Under the pieces are notes generated by a model, which searched no databases, was not told where the DNA came from, and saw nothing but the letters and a program-made list of their open reading frames with translations. Positions 54,030 to 62,203 of a stretch of DNA of 64,000 nt are shown here, piece by piece. The DNA lies in assembly GCF_021440345.1 (NCBI RefSeq), contig NZ_JAKCNS010000015.1, positions 1-64,000 of the forward strand, read 5' to 3'. The first letter of the stretch is position 1. Every line of letters begins with the position of its first letter. Made by a program: the position numbers and the translations under genes. Origin of the DNA: Kluyvera intermedia. GTDB lineage: Bacteria; Pseudomonadota; Gammaproteobacteria; Enterobacterales; Enterobacteriaceae.

Positions 54030-55685
54030 ATGTTATCTGGGCAAACACCAGCACGCGTCTGGAACACTCGTCGCACGGAAAAACAGCGACGTCTGGCTTC
54101 CATTCCGGTGCAGGGCAAGGTTCTGCCGACCGCAGACCTGACCGCCATGCTGGAAAAACTGATCGCGCCGGGTGACCGCGTGGTATTAGAAGGGAATAAC
54201 CAAAAGCAGGCAGATTTCCTGTCCCGTATGCTGGCTGAGGTTAACCCGCAGATTGTGCACGACCTGCACATGATCATGCCAAGCGTCGGGCGTAGTGAAC
54301 ATCTGGATATCTTTGAAAAAGGTATCGCCCGCAAGCTCGATTTCTCCTTCTCCGGCACGCAAAGCCTGCGCATCTCGCAGCTGCTGGAAGATGGCCTGCT
54401 GGAAATCGGTGCTATCCACACCTACATCGAGCTTTATTCCCGTCTGTATGTCGATCTCTCGCCAAACGTGGCGCTGATTGCCGGCTTCAAAGCGGACCGT
54501 AAAGGCAACCTTTATACCGGCGCAAGTACTGAAGATACTCCTGCGCTGGTGGAAGCCGCCGCGTTCCACGACGGTATCGTCATCGCCCAGGTTAACGAAC
54601 TGGTGGACGATGAGTGCGATCTGCCGCGCGTGGATATCCCGGGTTCGTGGATTGACTACGTGGTTGTGGCCGACAAACCGTTCTTCATCGAACCGCTGTT
54701 TACCCGAGATCCGCGCCTGATCAAACAGGAACATATCCTGATGGCGATGATGGCCATCAAAGGGATCTATGCGGAGCACCAGGTACAGTCGCTCAACCAC
54801 GGTATCGGTTTTAATACCGCGGCGATTGAACTGCTGCTGCCAACCTACGGCGAACAGCTCGGTCTGAAAGGCAAAATCTGTAAACACTGGACCCTGAACC
54901 CGCATCCAACGCTGATTCCGGCGATTGAGAGCGGCTGGGTTGAAAGCGTGCACTGCTTCGGCGGCGAACTGGGGATGGAAGAGTATATCCGTGCTCGGCC
55001 TGACATCTTCTTCACCGGTGCCGATGGTTCCATGCGTTCTAACCGCGCGTTCTGCCAGCTGGCAGGTCAGTACGCGGTGGATATGTTCATTGGTTCCACT
55101 CTGCAGGTCGATGGCTATGCCAACTCTTCTACCGTTACTCGCGGCCGTCTTTCCGGCTTCGGCGGGGCGCCAAACATGGGCCACGACCCGCACGGTCGCC
55201 GTCATGCAACGCCAGCCTGGCTGAACATGATAACCGAGCCTGACCCAATGCAGCGCGGTAAAAAACTCGTCGTGCAGATGGTTGAAACCTTCCAGGCCGG
55301 CGTGAAACCCACGTTTGTCGAAAAACTCGATGCGGTTGAAGTGGCCAAAAGCTCCGGTATGCCACTGGCTCCCGTCATGATCTATGGCGACGACGTCACC
55401 CACGTGCTGACCGAAGAGGGGATTGCGTACCTCTATCGTGCCGAGAGTTTGGAAGAGCGTCGTGCGATGGTCGCGGCGGTTGCCGGGATTACCGACATTG
55501 GCCTGGGCGTTGATGCGAAACGCGTCGCCGCACTGCGCCAGAGCGGTAAGGTCGTTTATCCAGAAGATATGGGCATCCGTCGTACCGACGCCACCCGTTC
55601 TCTGCTGGCGGCCGGTAGCGTGTCTGACCTGGTTGAATGGTCCGGCGGTCTTTACAACCCACCTGCGAAATTCCGGAGCTGGTAA
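54030..55685 (+). CDS. mdcA: Malonate decarboxylase alpha subunit (acyl-carrier protein transferase)
   Basis: Transfers malonate onto the acyl carrier protein MdcC, displacing acetate from acetyl-S-MdcC. It has 551 residues, the length of K. pneumoniae MdcA, and resembles citrate lyase alpha/CoA transferases. Motifs include GDRVVLEGNNQKQADFL near the N-terminus, AGFKADRKGNLYTG near 165, and FSGFGGAPNMGHDPHG-like (RLSGFGGAPNMGHDPHG) near 380. A strong AGGAGGT ribosome-binding site precedes the ATG. First gene of the mdc operon; it ends in TAATG, coupling it to mdcB. Confidence 0.97.
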   Translation: MLSGQTPARVWNTRRTEKQRRLASIPVQGKVLPTADLTAMLEKLIAPGDRVVLEGNNQKQADFLSRMLAEVNPQIVHDLHMIMPSVGRSEHLDIFEKGIARKLDFSFSGTQSLRISQLLEDGLLEIGAIHTYIELYSRLYVDLSPNVALIAGFKADRKGNLYTGASTEDTPALVEAAAFHDGIVIAQVNELVDDECDLPRVDIPGSWIDYVVVADKPFFIEPLFTRDPRLIKQEHILMAMMAIKGIYAEHQVQSLNHGIGFNTAAIELLLPTYGEQLGLKGKICKHWTLNPHPTLIPAIESGWVESVHCFGGELGMEEYIRARPDIFFTGADGSMRSNRAFCQLAGQYAVDMFIGSTLQVDGYANSSTVTRGRLSGFGGAPNMGHDPHGRRHATPAWLNMITEPDPMQRGKKLVVQMVETFQAGVKPTFVEKLDAVEVAKSSGMPLAPVMIYGDDVTHVLTEEGIAYLYRAESLEERRAMVAAVAGITDIGLGVDAKRVAALRQSGKVVYPEDMGIRRTDATRSLLAAGSVSDLVEWSGGLYNPPAKFRSW

Positions 55686-56542
55686 TGAAACTTCTGCCCC
55701 AGATTCACGTTGAAGGCGGTGCCGAATGGCTGGCGCGAACCGCCACGCAATGTCTGATTGACGAAGCACGATTAAGCCCAAAACCGGGTCTGGTGGACAG
55801 TCGGGGGAACGGCGCGCACCACGATCTTACTCTGGCGCTCATGGAGCGCTCGGCGCACAGCCTGACCTCCACGTTTCAGGCGCTGGCGCAGCAAAGCTGG
55901 CAGCGTCCAGCGGATATTGCGCTCAGACAAACCGTAGGGCGACTCGGCCGTGAAGGCGAGAAACAGATGATGGCCGCCACCGACGGCGTGAATACCCACC
56001 GCGGTGCTATTTGGGCGCTGGGGTTGTTGGTCAGCGCCGTCGCGATGCACGGCGGCACGGGCAGCGCGCAGCAGGTTGCGGCCACCGCCGCAGAGCTGGC
56101 GAAGCTGCCGGATGCCGCTGCACCCAAGGTCTTCAGTAAAGGGCTTCGCGCCACCCACCGTTATCAGGTGCCGGGGGCGCGCGAAGAGGCGCAGCAGGCG
56201 TTTCCACACGTGATGCAGCGCGCGTTACCGCAGCTGCGGTTAAGCCGATTGAACGGCAGCAGCGAAACGCAGGCGAGGCTCGACGCGCTGATGGCGATTA
56301 TGACCTCGCTGACCGACACCTGCGTGCTGTCCCGCGCGGGGCTGGAAGGGCTTGATGCCATGCAGGACGGCGCTCGCGCCGTGCTCCGCGCAGGCGGCTG
56401 CGCTCATCCGGCCGGTCAGGCGGCGCTGGCGGTGCTCGACGAGCAAATGCTGGCGTTGAACGCTTCGCCGGGCGGCGCCGCTGATTTACTTGCCGCGACC
56501 CTGTTTCTCGATCGCATCGAATCGCCTTATTTCAAGAATTAA
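55685..56542 (+). CDS. mdcB: Triphosphoribosyl-dephospho-CoA synthase
   Basis: Joins dephospho-CoA with ATP to form 2'-(5''-triphosphoribosyl)-3'-dephospho-CoA, precursor of the prosthetic group of MdcC (CitG family). It has 285 residues. The family pattern LSPKPGLVDSRGNGAHHDLTL is near residue 35, and KGLRATHRYQVPGAREEA is near 155. The start codon overlaps the mdcA stop by one base; a longer frame upstream lies inside mdcA. Confidence 0.95.
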   Translation: MKLLPQIHVEGGAEWLARTATQCLIDEARLSPKPGLVDSRGNGAHHDLTLALMERSAHSLTSTFQALAQQSWQRPADIALRQTVGRLGREGEKQMMAATDGVNTHRGAIWALGLLVSAVAMHGGTGSAQQVAATAAELAKLPDAAAPKVFSKGLRATHRYQVPGAREEAQQAFPHVMQRALPQLRLSRLNGSSETQARLDALMAIMTSLTDTCVLSRAGLEGLDAMQDGARAVLRAGGCAHPAGQAALAVLDEQMLALNASPGGAADLLAATLFLDRIESPYFKN

Positions 56543-56551
56543 GAGGATGTT

Positions 56552-56851
56552 ATGGAACACATTACGTTAACCGTACCGGCGAGCCGCACCTTAAGCGGTA
56601 AAGCGCTGGCAGGCGTTGTGGGCTCCGGGGATATGGAGGTGTTATTCACCGCCGACCAGGGCCAGACATTAACTATTGATATCACCACTTCCGTCGATAA
56701 CAGCCGTAGCCGCTGGGAAGCACTGCTTAACCGTCTGCAAACGGTCAGCAGCCTGCCGGCCGGGAAACTGACGATCCACGACTTCGGCGCGACGCCCGGC
56801 GTGGCACGCATTCGTATCGAACAGGTCTTTGAAGAGGTGAGCTATGCGTGA
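56552..56851 (+). CDS. mdcC: Malonate decarboxylase acyl carrier protein (delta subunit)
   Basis: Small carrier of 99 residues that holds the acyl group during turnover. The prosthetic-group serine is residue 25 in VVGSGDMEVLF, as mapped in K. pneumoniae MdcC. The homologue is citrate lyase gamma (CitD). GAGGA stands before the ATG; the 3' end overlaps mdcD by 8 bp. Confidence 0.97.
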   Translation: MEHITLTVPASRTLSGKALAGVVGSGDMEVLFTADQGQTLTIDITTSVDNSRSRWEALLNRLQTVSSLPAGKLTIHDFGATPGVARIRIEQVFEEVSYA

Positions 56852-57677
56852 TGACCGCAGTTTTATCGAATTGAAAGCGCGTCAGCGCGCCCATGCGCTG
56901 CTTGATGAAGGCAGCTACCGCGAACTGCTCGACCCGTTTGAAGGCGTGATGTCGCCGTGGCTGGGCGCACAGGGTATCGTGCCGCAGGCCGATGACGGCA
57001 TGGTTGTCGCGAAAGGCACCATCAACGGCAAACCTGCAGTTGTGGTGGCCATTGAAGGCGCTTTCCAGGGCGGCAGTATGGGCGAAGTGTCCGGTGCCAA
57101 AATGGCAGCGGCGCTTGAGTTGGCGGCAGAAGATAACCGTAACGGCATCCCAACCCAGGCGGTTCTGAGCCTGGAAACCGGCGGTGTGCGTTTACAAGAG
57201 GCCAACCTTGGCCTTGCGGCGATTGCCGATATCCACGCGGCGATTGTTGATCTACGTCGCTATACCCCGGTGGTTGGCATCGTCGCCGGTACCGTCGGCT
57301 GTTTCGGTGGGATGTCCATCGCGGCGGCGCTGTGTAGCTATCTGATTGTCACTCGTGAAGCACGTCTGGGTCTGAACGGCCCGCAGGTTATCGAACAGGA
57401 AGCCGGGATTGAAGAGTATGACTCCCGCGACCGTCCGTTTATCTGGAGCATGACCGGTGGCGAAATTCGTTACCAAAGCGGACTGGTGGAAGCGCTGGTG
57501 GGTGACGGCGTGAATGCGGTGAAAGCCGCGATGAACGATGCGCTGGCCAAAGGCGTACCGGCTAAACACCGCACCGATAACTATCAGTGGTATCTCGACC
57601 GTCTAAGCAATTTCGATACGCGTAAACAGGCGGATACTGAACAGATTCACGCGCTTTTCGCCCGGGATGTGAAATGA
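56844..57677 (+). CDS. mdcD: Malonate decarboxylase beta subunit
   Basis: Together with MdcE decarboxylates malonyl-S-MdcC to acetyl-S-MdcC and CO2. It has 277 residues with the carboxyltransferase (crotonase-like) fold. EGAFQGGSMGEVSGAKM and GTVGCFGGMSIAAALC form the oxyanion/CoA-type pocket. Overlaps mdcC upstream and mdcE downstream (ATGA type). Confidence 0.96.
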   Translation: MRDDRSFIELKARQRAHALLDEGSYRELLDPFEGVMSPWLGAQGIVPQADDGMVVAKGTINGKPAVVVAIEGAFQGGSMGEVSGAKMAAALELAAEDNRNGIPTQAVLSLETGGVRLQEANLGLAAIADIHAAIVDLRRYTPVVGIVAGTVGCFGGMSIAAALCSYLIVTREARLGLNGPQVIEQEAGIEEYDSRDRPFIWSMTGGEIRYQSGLVEALVGDGVNAVKAAMNDALAKGVPAKHRTDNYQWYLDRLSNFDTRKQADTEQIHALFARDVK

Positions 57678-58477
57678 TGAGTAACTCAATAAGCCGTGGC
57701 GAATTATGGCTTGAAACCCTCGCTCCGAACGTTAAACGTCTGTCAGGGCTATGCCCGTCCGTACAGGCTGCTGATGGCGAACTCAATGGTGAAGCGGTGC
57801 GTTTTATTGCCGTCGTTCCCGATGCCAATAACCATTTCCCGCGTGCTGCTAAAGGTGAAGTCGGTCTGCTGGAAGGCTGGACGCTGGCCAAAGTGGTGAG
57901 CGAAACCATCGCTGCCGACGCCGATAAAGCGGTGAAACGCCCGATTGTGGCGGTGATTGATGTGCCAAGCCAGGCGTACGGTCGTCGTGAAGAAGGTTTT
58001 GGTATTCACCAGGCGCTGGCCGGTGCCGCAGCGGCTTACGCCAATGCGCGTCTGGCGGGTCATCCGGTGATTGGCCTGATTGTCGGCAAAGCCATGTCCG
58101 GTGCGTTTCTGGCGCACGGCTATCAGGCTAACCGTCTGATTGCGTTTAACGACAAAGGCGTGCTGATCCACGCGATGGGCAAAGAGTCTGCGGCGCGCAT
58201 CACGCTGCGTACCGTCGATGCACTGGAAAAACTGGCGGCCACCATTCCACCGATGGCTTATGACATCAGTAACTACGCAACTCTGGGCCTGTTGGAAAAT
58301 CTGCTGGACATCAGCAACCCGGATGCACCGTCTGTCGACGATCTGACGCAGGTGAAAACCACGCTGCAACAGGCCATCAAAGACGCTCGTCAGGATCCAA
58401 CGCTGAAAAGCCGTTTGGGTGCCGACAATCGCCGCAGTTCCGCTCTCGTACGTGAACGTATGCGAGCAAGCTGGTAA
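57674..58477 (+). CDS. mdcE: Malonate decarboxylase gamma subunit
   Basis: Second carboxyltransferase-like subunit of the MdcDE decarboxylase. It has 267 residues, with GFGIHQALAGAAAAYANARLAG-like sequence near residue 110 and GLIVGKAMSGAFLAHGYQ near 135. The 4-bp overlap with mdcD indicates coupled translation. A 249-bp gap with two structured dyads separates it from mdcF. Confidence 0.95.
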   Translation: MMSNSISRGELWLETLAPNVKRLSGLCPSVQAADGELNGEAVRFIAVVPDANNHFPRAAKGEVGLLEGWTLAKVVSETIAADADKAVKRPIVAVIDVPSQAYGRREEGFGIHQALAGAAAAYANARLAGHPVIGLIVGKAMSGAFLAHGYQANRLIAFNDKGVLIHAMGKESAARITLRTVDALEKLAATIPPMAYDISNYATLGLLENLLDISNPDAPSVDDLTQVKTTLQQAIKDARQDPTLKSRLGADNRRSSALVRERMRASW

Positions 58478-58485
58478 GTAAAAAG

Positions 58486-58541
58486 AGACCTGCCAGATGT
58501 ACGACCCCGCGGGCGTGGTTCATGCGCCCGTGAGGCAGTCT
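58486..58541 (+). other. Nested hairpin directly after mdcE
   Basis: The outer stem is AGACCTGCC (58486-58494, one bulged C) with GGCAGTCT (58534-58541). The inner stem is CGGGCG (58510-58515) with CGCCCG (58525-58530). No T run follows. It may lower read-through or protect the mdcABCDE message 3' end. Confidence 0.5.
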
Positions 58542-58585
58542 GCATCCTGAAAATAATAATCATCGCGTCAGTGCTAAAGCACATG

Positions 58586-58692
58586 GTCATTCAGACGGCA
58601 TCAAGGCGGCAACTAAGCGAATCCCCAGGAGCTTACTAAAGTAAGTGACTGGGGGGAGCGAAGGCAGCCAACGCAGAGGCAGGCTGAATGAC
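58586..58692 (+). other. Structured intergenic element between mdcE and mdcF
   Basis: A 107-bp element bounded by GTCATTCAG (58586-58594) and its exact complement CTGAATGAC (58684-58692). Inside is a central hairpin: CCCCAG, GAG, CTTAC, a TAAA loop, GTAAG, TGA, CTGGGG (58623-58654), two perfect stems separated by a symmetric GAG/TGA internal loop suited to tandem G-A pairs. The central string (AGGAGCTTAC ... GTAAGTGACTGGGG) is familiar from intergenic regions of other enterobacteria, but I cannot name the family. No open frame spans it. Confidence 0.55.
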
Positions 58693-58726
58693 GAAGTGGT
58701 TTTCTTTTTTGAATTACAGGTGAAAT

Positions 58727-59686
58727 ATGACTTACGTAATTGTTCATGCTCTTGCTCCGATTTTCGTCATCATGCTGCTGGGATTCTGGGCCGGTAAGGC
58801 CAAAATGGTGGACAACAAAAATGTCTCCCTGCTCAACATCTTCGTGATGGACTTTGCTTTACCCGCCGCGCTATTTAGTGCAACGGTACAGACTCCATGG
58901 GTTGGCATTGTTGCTCAGTCGCTGCTGATTCTGGTGCTGACGCTGGCGATGTGGATTACCTACGCCGCTATCTACTTTATGGCGACCAAAGTCTTCAATA
59001 AATCTCCGCAGGATGCGGCCGTGCTGACGTTAACCGTCGCGCTGCCTAACTACGCGGCGCTAGGTCTGCCGATTCTGGGTAGCGTATTGGGTGAAGCCTC
59101 TTCGACTTCTCTGTCCGTTGCCGTGTCGATTGCCTGCGGTTCCGTGCTGATGACGCCGTTCTGTCTGCTGATTCTCGAACGTGAAAAAGCGCGTGCGGAC
59201 GGTGGTAACTCCGGTTCTACGCTTTCCATGCTGCCGGTACTGATGTGGCGTTCAATTAAGAAACCTATCGTGATGGGCCCGCTGCTGGGGGTTATCCTCT
59301 CCGCGATTGGTATCAAAATGCCGGAACTGGTACTGGCGGCAATCAAACCGTTGGGTCTGTCTGCTACCGCGGCGGCGCTGTTCCTGACCGGGGTGATCCT
59401 CTCTGCACGTAAACTGCAAATCAACACCGTGGTTATCACCTCAACCATCGCCAAACTGCTGATTCAACCGGCGATTGCCTGGGGTATCGTGCTGATTCTC
59501 GGCCTGCATGGTTCCGTGGCCATCACTGCGATTCTGATGATTGCGCTGTCCGCCGGTTTCTTCGGCGTGGTATTCGGTAACCGTTTTGGCGTGCAGTCGC
59601 CGGATGCTGAAGCCGTGCTGCTGTTGAGCTCGGTCCTGTGTATCCTGTCGTTACCACTGTTTATCTCGCTGACTTCAGGAATCTAA
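58727..59686 (+). CDS. mdcF: Malonate transporter MdcF (AEC family)
   Basis: Inner-membrane protein of 319 residues with about ten hydrophobic helices, of the auxin efflux carrier (AEC) fold. The first half contains FVMDFALPAALFSATVQTP and TVALPNYAALGLPILGS; the second half repeats this layout (ALSAGFFGVVFGNRFGV). In the mdc context it is the predicted malonate importer. ACAGGTGA precedes the ATG. mdcG begins 3 bp after the stop, so F, G and H form a tight block. Confidence 0.94.
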   Translation: MTYVIVHALAPIFVIMLLGFWAGKAKMVDNKNVSLLNIFVMDFALPAALFSATVQTPWVGIVAQSLLILVLTLAMWITYAAIYFMATKVFNKSPQDAAVLTLTVALPNYAALGLPILGSVLGEASSTSLSVAVSIACGSVLMTPFCLLILEREKARADGGNSGSTLSMLPVLMWRSIKKPIVMGPLLGVILSAIGIKMPELVLAAIKPLGLSATAAALFLTGVILSARKLQINTVVITSTIAKLLIQPAIAWGIVLILGLHGSVAITAILMIALSAGFFGVVFGNRFGVQSPDAEAVLLLSSVLCILSLPLFISLTSGI

Positions 59687-59689
59687 ATC

Positions 59690-60307
59690 ATGACCGCAAC
59701 ATTACGCCCACACGACCTTATCTGGCTTGATGCGCGCGATGCGCTGGAAGGGGCTACCGAGTCCTGGGTGGATGGCGTCTGGCACACCGGCCTGCCGGTG
59801 GTGGTGCGGCGTGATGTTGATGAAGCAGGGCGCATTCCCGTGGGTGTCCGCGGGATGAAGCGCGACCAGCGGGCGGCCGGTTGGGTAAAACCTACCGCCG
59901 TCACCCGCATCTGTTCGCCAGAATCGCTGGTTGATCCGCAGGCGCTGCTGCGCTCAGCGTTTATCTCACAGCCCCCGGTTCAGGTGGCGTTGTTGCTGTC
60001 CCAGCAGCAGTGGCCTTGGACGTGGGGGATTACCGGTAGCACCGGCTACGCGCTGGCAACCGGGATCCCGGTGATTCACGCCAGTAGTGATTTGGATCTG
60101 ACGATTCGCGCGCCGCAGGCATTAGATCGGTCATCGCTGGAAAAATGGCAACAGCAGCTGACGGATGGACTGTGCCGCGCCGACACGCAGGTGGAAACGC
60201 CCTACGGCGCGTTTGCCCTGAATGAATGGTTGCGTGATGGCAAGGCGTTGCTAAAAACGTCGAGTGGGCCGCGGTTGGTGAGCGACCCGTGGAGCAGGGA
60301 GGAATAA
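59690..60307 (+). CDS. mdcG: Phosphoribosyl-dephospho-CoA transferase
   Basis: Attaches the prosthetic group made by MdcB to Ser25 of MdcC, releasing pyrophosphate. It has 205 residues of the CitX/MdcG nucleotidyltransferase family. Asp134 and Asp136 lie in ASSDLDLTIRAP, the catalytic aspartates reported for K. pneumoniae MdcG, preceded by GSTGYALATG. The TAA is immediately followed by the mdcH ATG. Confidence 0.95.
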   Translation: MTATLRPHDLIWLDARDALEGATESWVDGVWHTGLPVVVRRDVDEAGRIPVGVRGMKRDQRAAGWVKPTAVTRICSPESLVDPQALLRSAFISQPPVQVALLLSQQQWPWTWGITGSTGYALATGIPVIHASSDLDLTIRAPQALDRSSLEKWQQQLTDGLCRADTQVETPYGAFALNEWLRDGKALLKTSSGPRLVSDPWSREE

Positions 60308-61204
60308 ATGAAAATTCTGTTTACCTTTCCGGGGCAGGGAACGCAGCATCCCGGTATGCTGCAACAGCTTCCCGGCACCGAGTTGGCGCAGGCGCGAGAT
60401 GTGTTGGGCGCTGAAGCCGATACGCTGGACACCCCTGAAGCCCTGAAGCATACCCGAGCGGTACAGCTGGCCTTGTTAATTGCCGGGGTGGCGTGGGCGC
60501 ATGAATTAGAACGTCGCGGCGTGTCGCCGGACATTGTCAGCGGCCTGTCGATTGGCGCTTATCCGGCGGCGGTGGTTGCCGGCGCGCTCGACTTTACCGA
60601 TGCGCTGAAGCTGGTGGCGCTACGCGGTGATTTAATGGAGCAGGCCTACCCGCATGGCTATGGCCTGACGGCGATTATGGGACTGACGCTGAGTCAGGTG
60701 GAAGCGCTGATTGAAGGCAGCGGGACCTATATCGCCAACCTGAATGCGGAAACGCAGATTGTGATCGCCGGGAGCGATGAGGCCATGGCAGCCGTGGCAA
60801 AACGCGCGTTGGAGAAAGGGGCGAGCAAGGCCCACCGTCTGGCGGTTAGCGTCCCGTCGCACTGTGCGCTGCTGGCGCAGCCAGCGCAAACGCTGTGTGA
60901 GGCATTTAGCCACGTCACGCTATCTCGTCCACGTCACGCTTATCTGAGCGGTAGCACCGGGCGCGTGCTATGGCAGCCGGAGCGCATTGCTGACGATCTG
61001 GCGATGAATATGGCCCGGACGGTGCGCTGGCAGGAAGCGGTCGTTTCTGCCAATGAACGTGAAGCCAGGCTGGCGATTGAGATGCCGCCGGGCGGCGTAT
61101 TGACCTGTCTGACGCGTCAGGCTGCCTGGGAAGGGGAATCTATTGCGCTGGAACGCAGCGGGTTAGATGTTGCCGTGCACCTGGCAAAACGGCTGCGTGG
61201 TTGA
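60308..61204 (+). CDS. mdcH: Malonyl-CoA:acyl carrier protein transacylase of malonate decarboxylase
   Basis: Charges the carrier with malonyl from malonyl-CoA to start the cycle. It has 298 residues of the FabD-like acyltransferase fold. FTFPGQGTQHPGM is at the N-terminus, and the nucleophile Ser81 is in SGLSIGAYPAAVVAG. The histidine in VSVPSHCALLAQP completes the dyad. Last gene of the operon; a REP-like hairpin follows, then convergent mdcR. Confidence 0.95.
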   Translation: MKILFTFPGQGTQHPGMLQQLPGTELAQARDVLGAEADTLDTPEALKHTRAVQLALLIAGVAWAHELERRGVSPDIVSGLSIGAYPAAVVAGALDFTDALKLVALRGDLMEQAYPHGYGLTAIMGLTLSQVEALIEGSGTYIANLNAETQIVIAGSDEAMAAVAKRALEKGASKAHRLAVSVPSHCALLAQPAQTLCEAFSHVTLSRPRHAYLSGSTGRVLWQPERIADDLAMNMARTVRWQEAVVSANEREARLAIEMPPGGVLTCLTRQAAWEGESIALERSGLDVAVHLAKRLRG

Positions 61205-61210
61205 TGTATT

Positions 61211-61238
61211 TGCCCGGTGGCGCTGAGCTGGCCGGGCA
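61211..61238. repeat. REP-like element between mdcH and mdcR
   Basis: TGCCCGG (61211-61217) pairs with CCGGGCA (61232-61238) around TGGCGCTGAGCTGG, the GCCCGGTGGCGCTG pattern of Klebsiella-type REP units. It lies between two convergent genes, where it could end or protect both messages. Confidence 0.65.
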
Positions 61239-61254
61239 GACGAGGGACAGCGGT

Positions 61255-62187
61255 CTATTTGTCGTCCTGCAAGCTGCGGGCATACATCCGGCCTTCGGCG
61301 GCCAGTGCCAGCAGGCTAGGGTCGCGCTCGCGGTTGCGGGCGAAGACAATCGCGATGAGCTGTCGCATTTGATACGGGTCCGCCAGTTTTTGCAGATGCA
61401 CCGTATTTTCATACATCTTCTTCATTCGCCCTGGCATCAGGGTTAATCCTACCCCCGCCTGTACCAGACTCAGCATCGAGAAGATGTCATTGACCCGGGT
61501 GACGATTTCCGGCTCAAACCCGGCAATGTGAAACGCTTCCTGAAACCCAGCGTAGGTGGCAAACCCTTCCGCCAGCGAGACAAATTTCTCATTGCGGTAA
61601 TTGCGAAGATCGGCGGTTTTATTGACATCCAGCGCGGCGCTGGTCGGGGCGGCAAGGTAGATGTCATCGTGGAACAACGGCAGTACTTCCAGGCTGTTAC
61701 GATCGATTTCGCTTTCCGAAATGGAGATGAGGATCGCATCCAGCGTGCCGTTTTCCAGCATATTCAGCAGGGCTGCGTTTGAGCCCATGGTCAGATCCAT
61801 TTCCAGATCCGGGCGACGCAGCTTCATACCCATGATCAGGTGCGGGACGGTTTCCAGCGTCAGCGAATAGAGGGTGCCAACGCGTAAGCGCCCCTGGCCG
61901 ACGCCGGCGGTTTTACGCGCCTCTTCCAGGCCGCGCTCCATCAACTGCGTCACTTCCTGGCAGTACTCCAGCAGCGTCCATGCCGCCGGTTGAGCGATAA
62001 GGTTTCGCCCTTTGTGTACAAACAGCGGACAACGAACGTTCTCTTCCAGCGTATGCAGTGCCCGGTGGACGCTCACGCCGCTGATATCCAGCGCTTCCGC
62101 AGTACGCGCAATATTGCCCTTCTCCATAAAGGTCATGAAGATGGTCAGCTTGCGGAAGGTAATATCGTCGGTGATAGATAGGTTCAT
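61255..62187 (-). CDS. mdcR: LysR-family regulator of malonate decarboxylase
   Basis: Transcription regulator of 310 residues. The N-terminal winged helix is at about residues 9-70 (FRKLTIFMTFMEKGNIARTAEALDISGVSVHRALHTLEE), with a C-terminal LysR substrate-binding domain. K. pneumoniae MdcR activates the mdc operon and represses itself. It is convergent with mdcH and starts 16 bp after the yheS stop, so it may also be read from the yheS promoter. No strong ribosome-binding site is seen upstream. Confidence 0.93.
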   Translation of the reverse strand: MNLSITDDITFRKLTIFMTFMEKGNIARTAEALDISGVSVHRALHTLEENVRCPLFVHKGRNLIAQPAAWTLLEYCQEVTQLMERGLEEARKTAGVGQGRLRVGTLYSLTLETVPHLIMGMKLRRPDLEMDLTMGSNAALLNMLENGTLDAILISISESEIDRNSLEVLPLFHDDIYLAAPTSAALDVNKTADLRNYRNEKFVSLAEGFATYAGFQEAFHIAGFEPEIVTRVNDIFSMLSLVQAGVGLTLMPGRMKKMYENTVHLQKLADPYQMRQLIAIVFARNRERDPSLLALAAEGRMYARSLQDDK

Positions 62188-62203
62188 CGTCCGGCCCCGC
62201 GGG

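Noticed and set aside
54186-55781. 531-codon open frame antisense to mdcA
   Set aside because: Mirror of the conserved mdcA frame, without start signals or domains.
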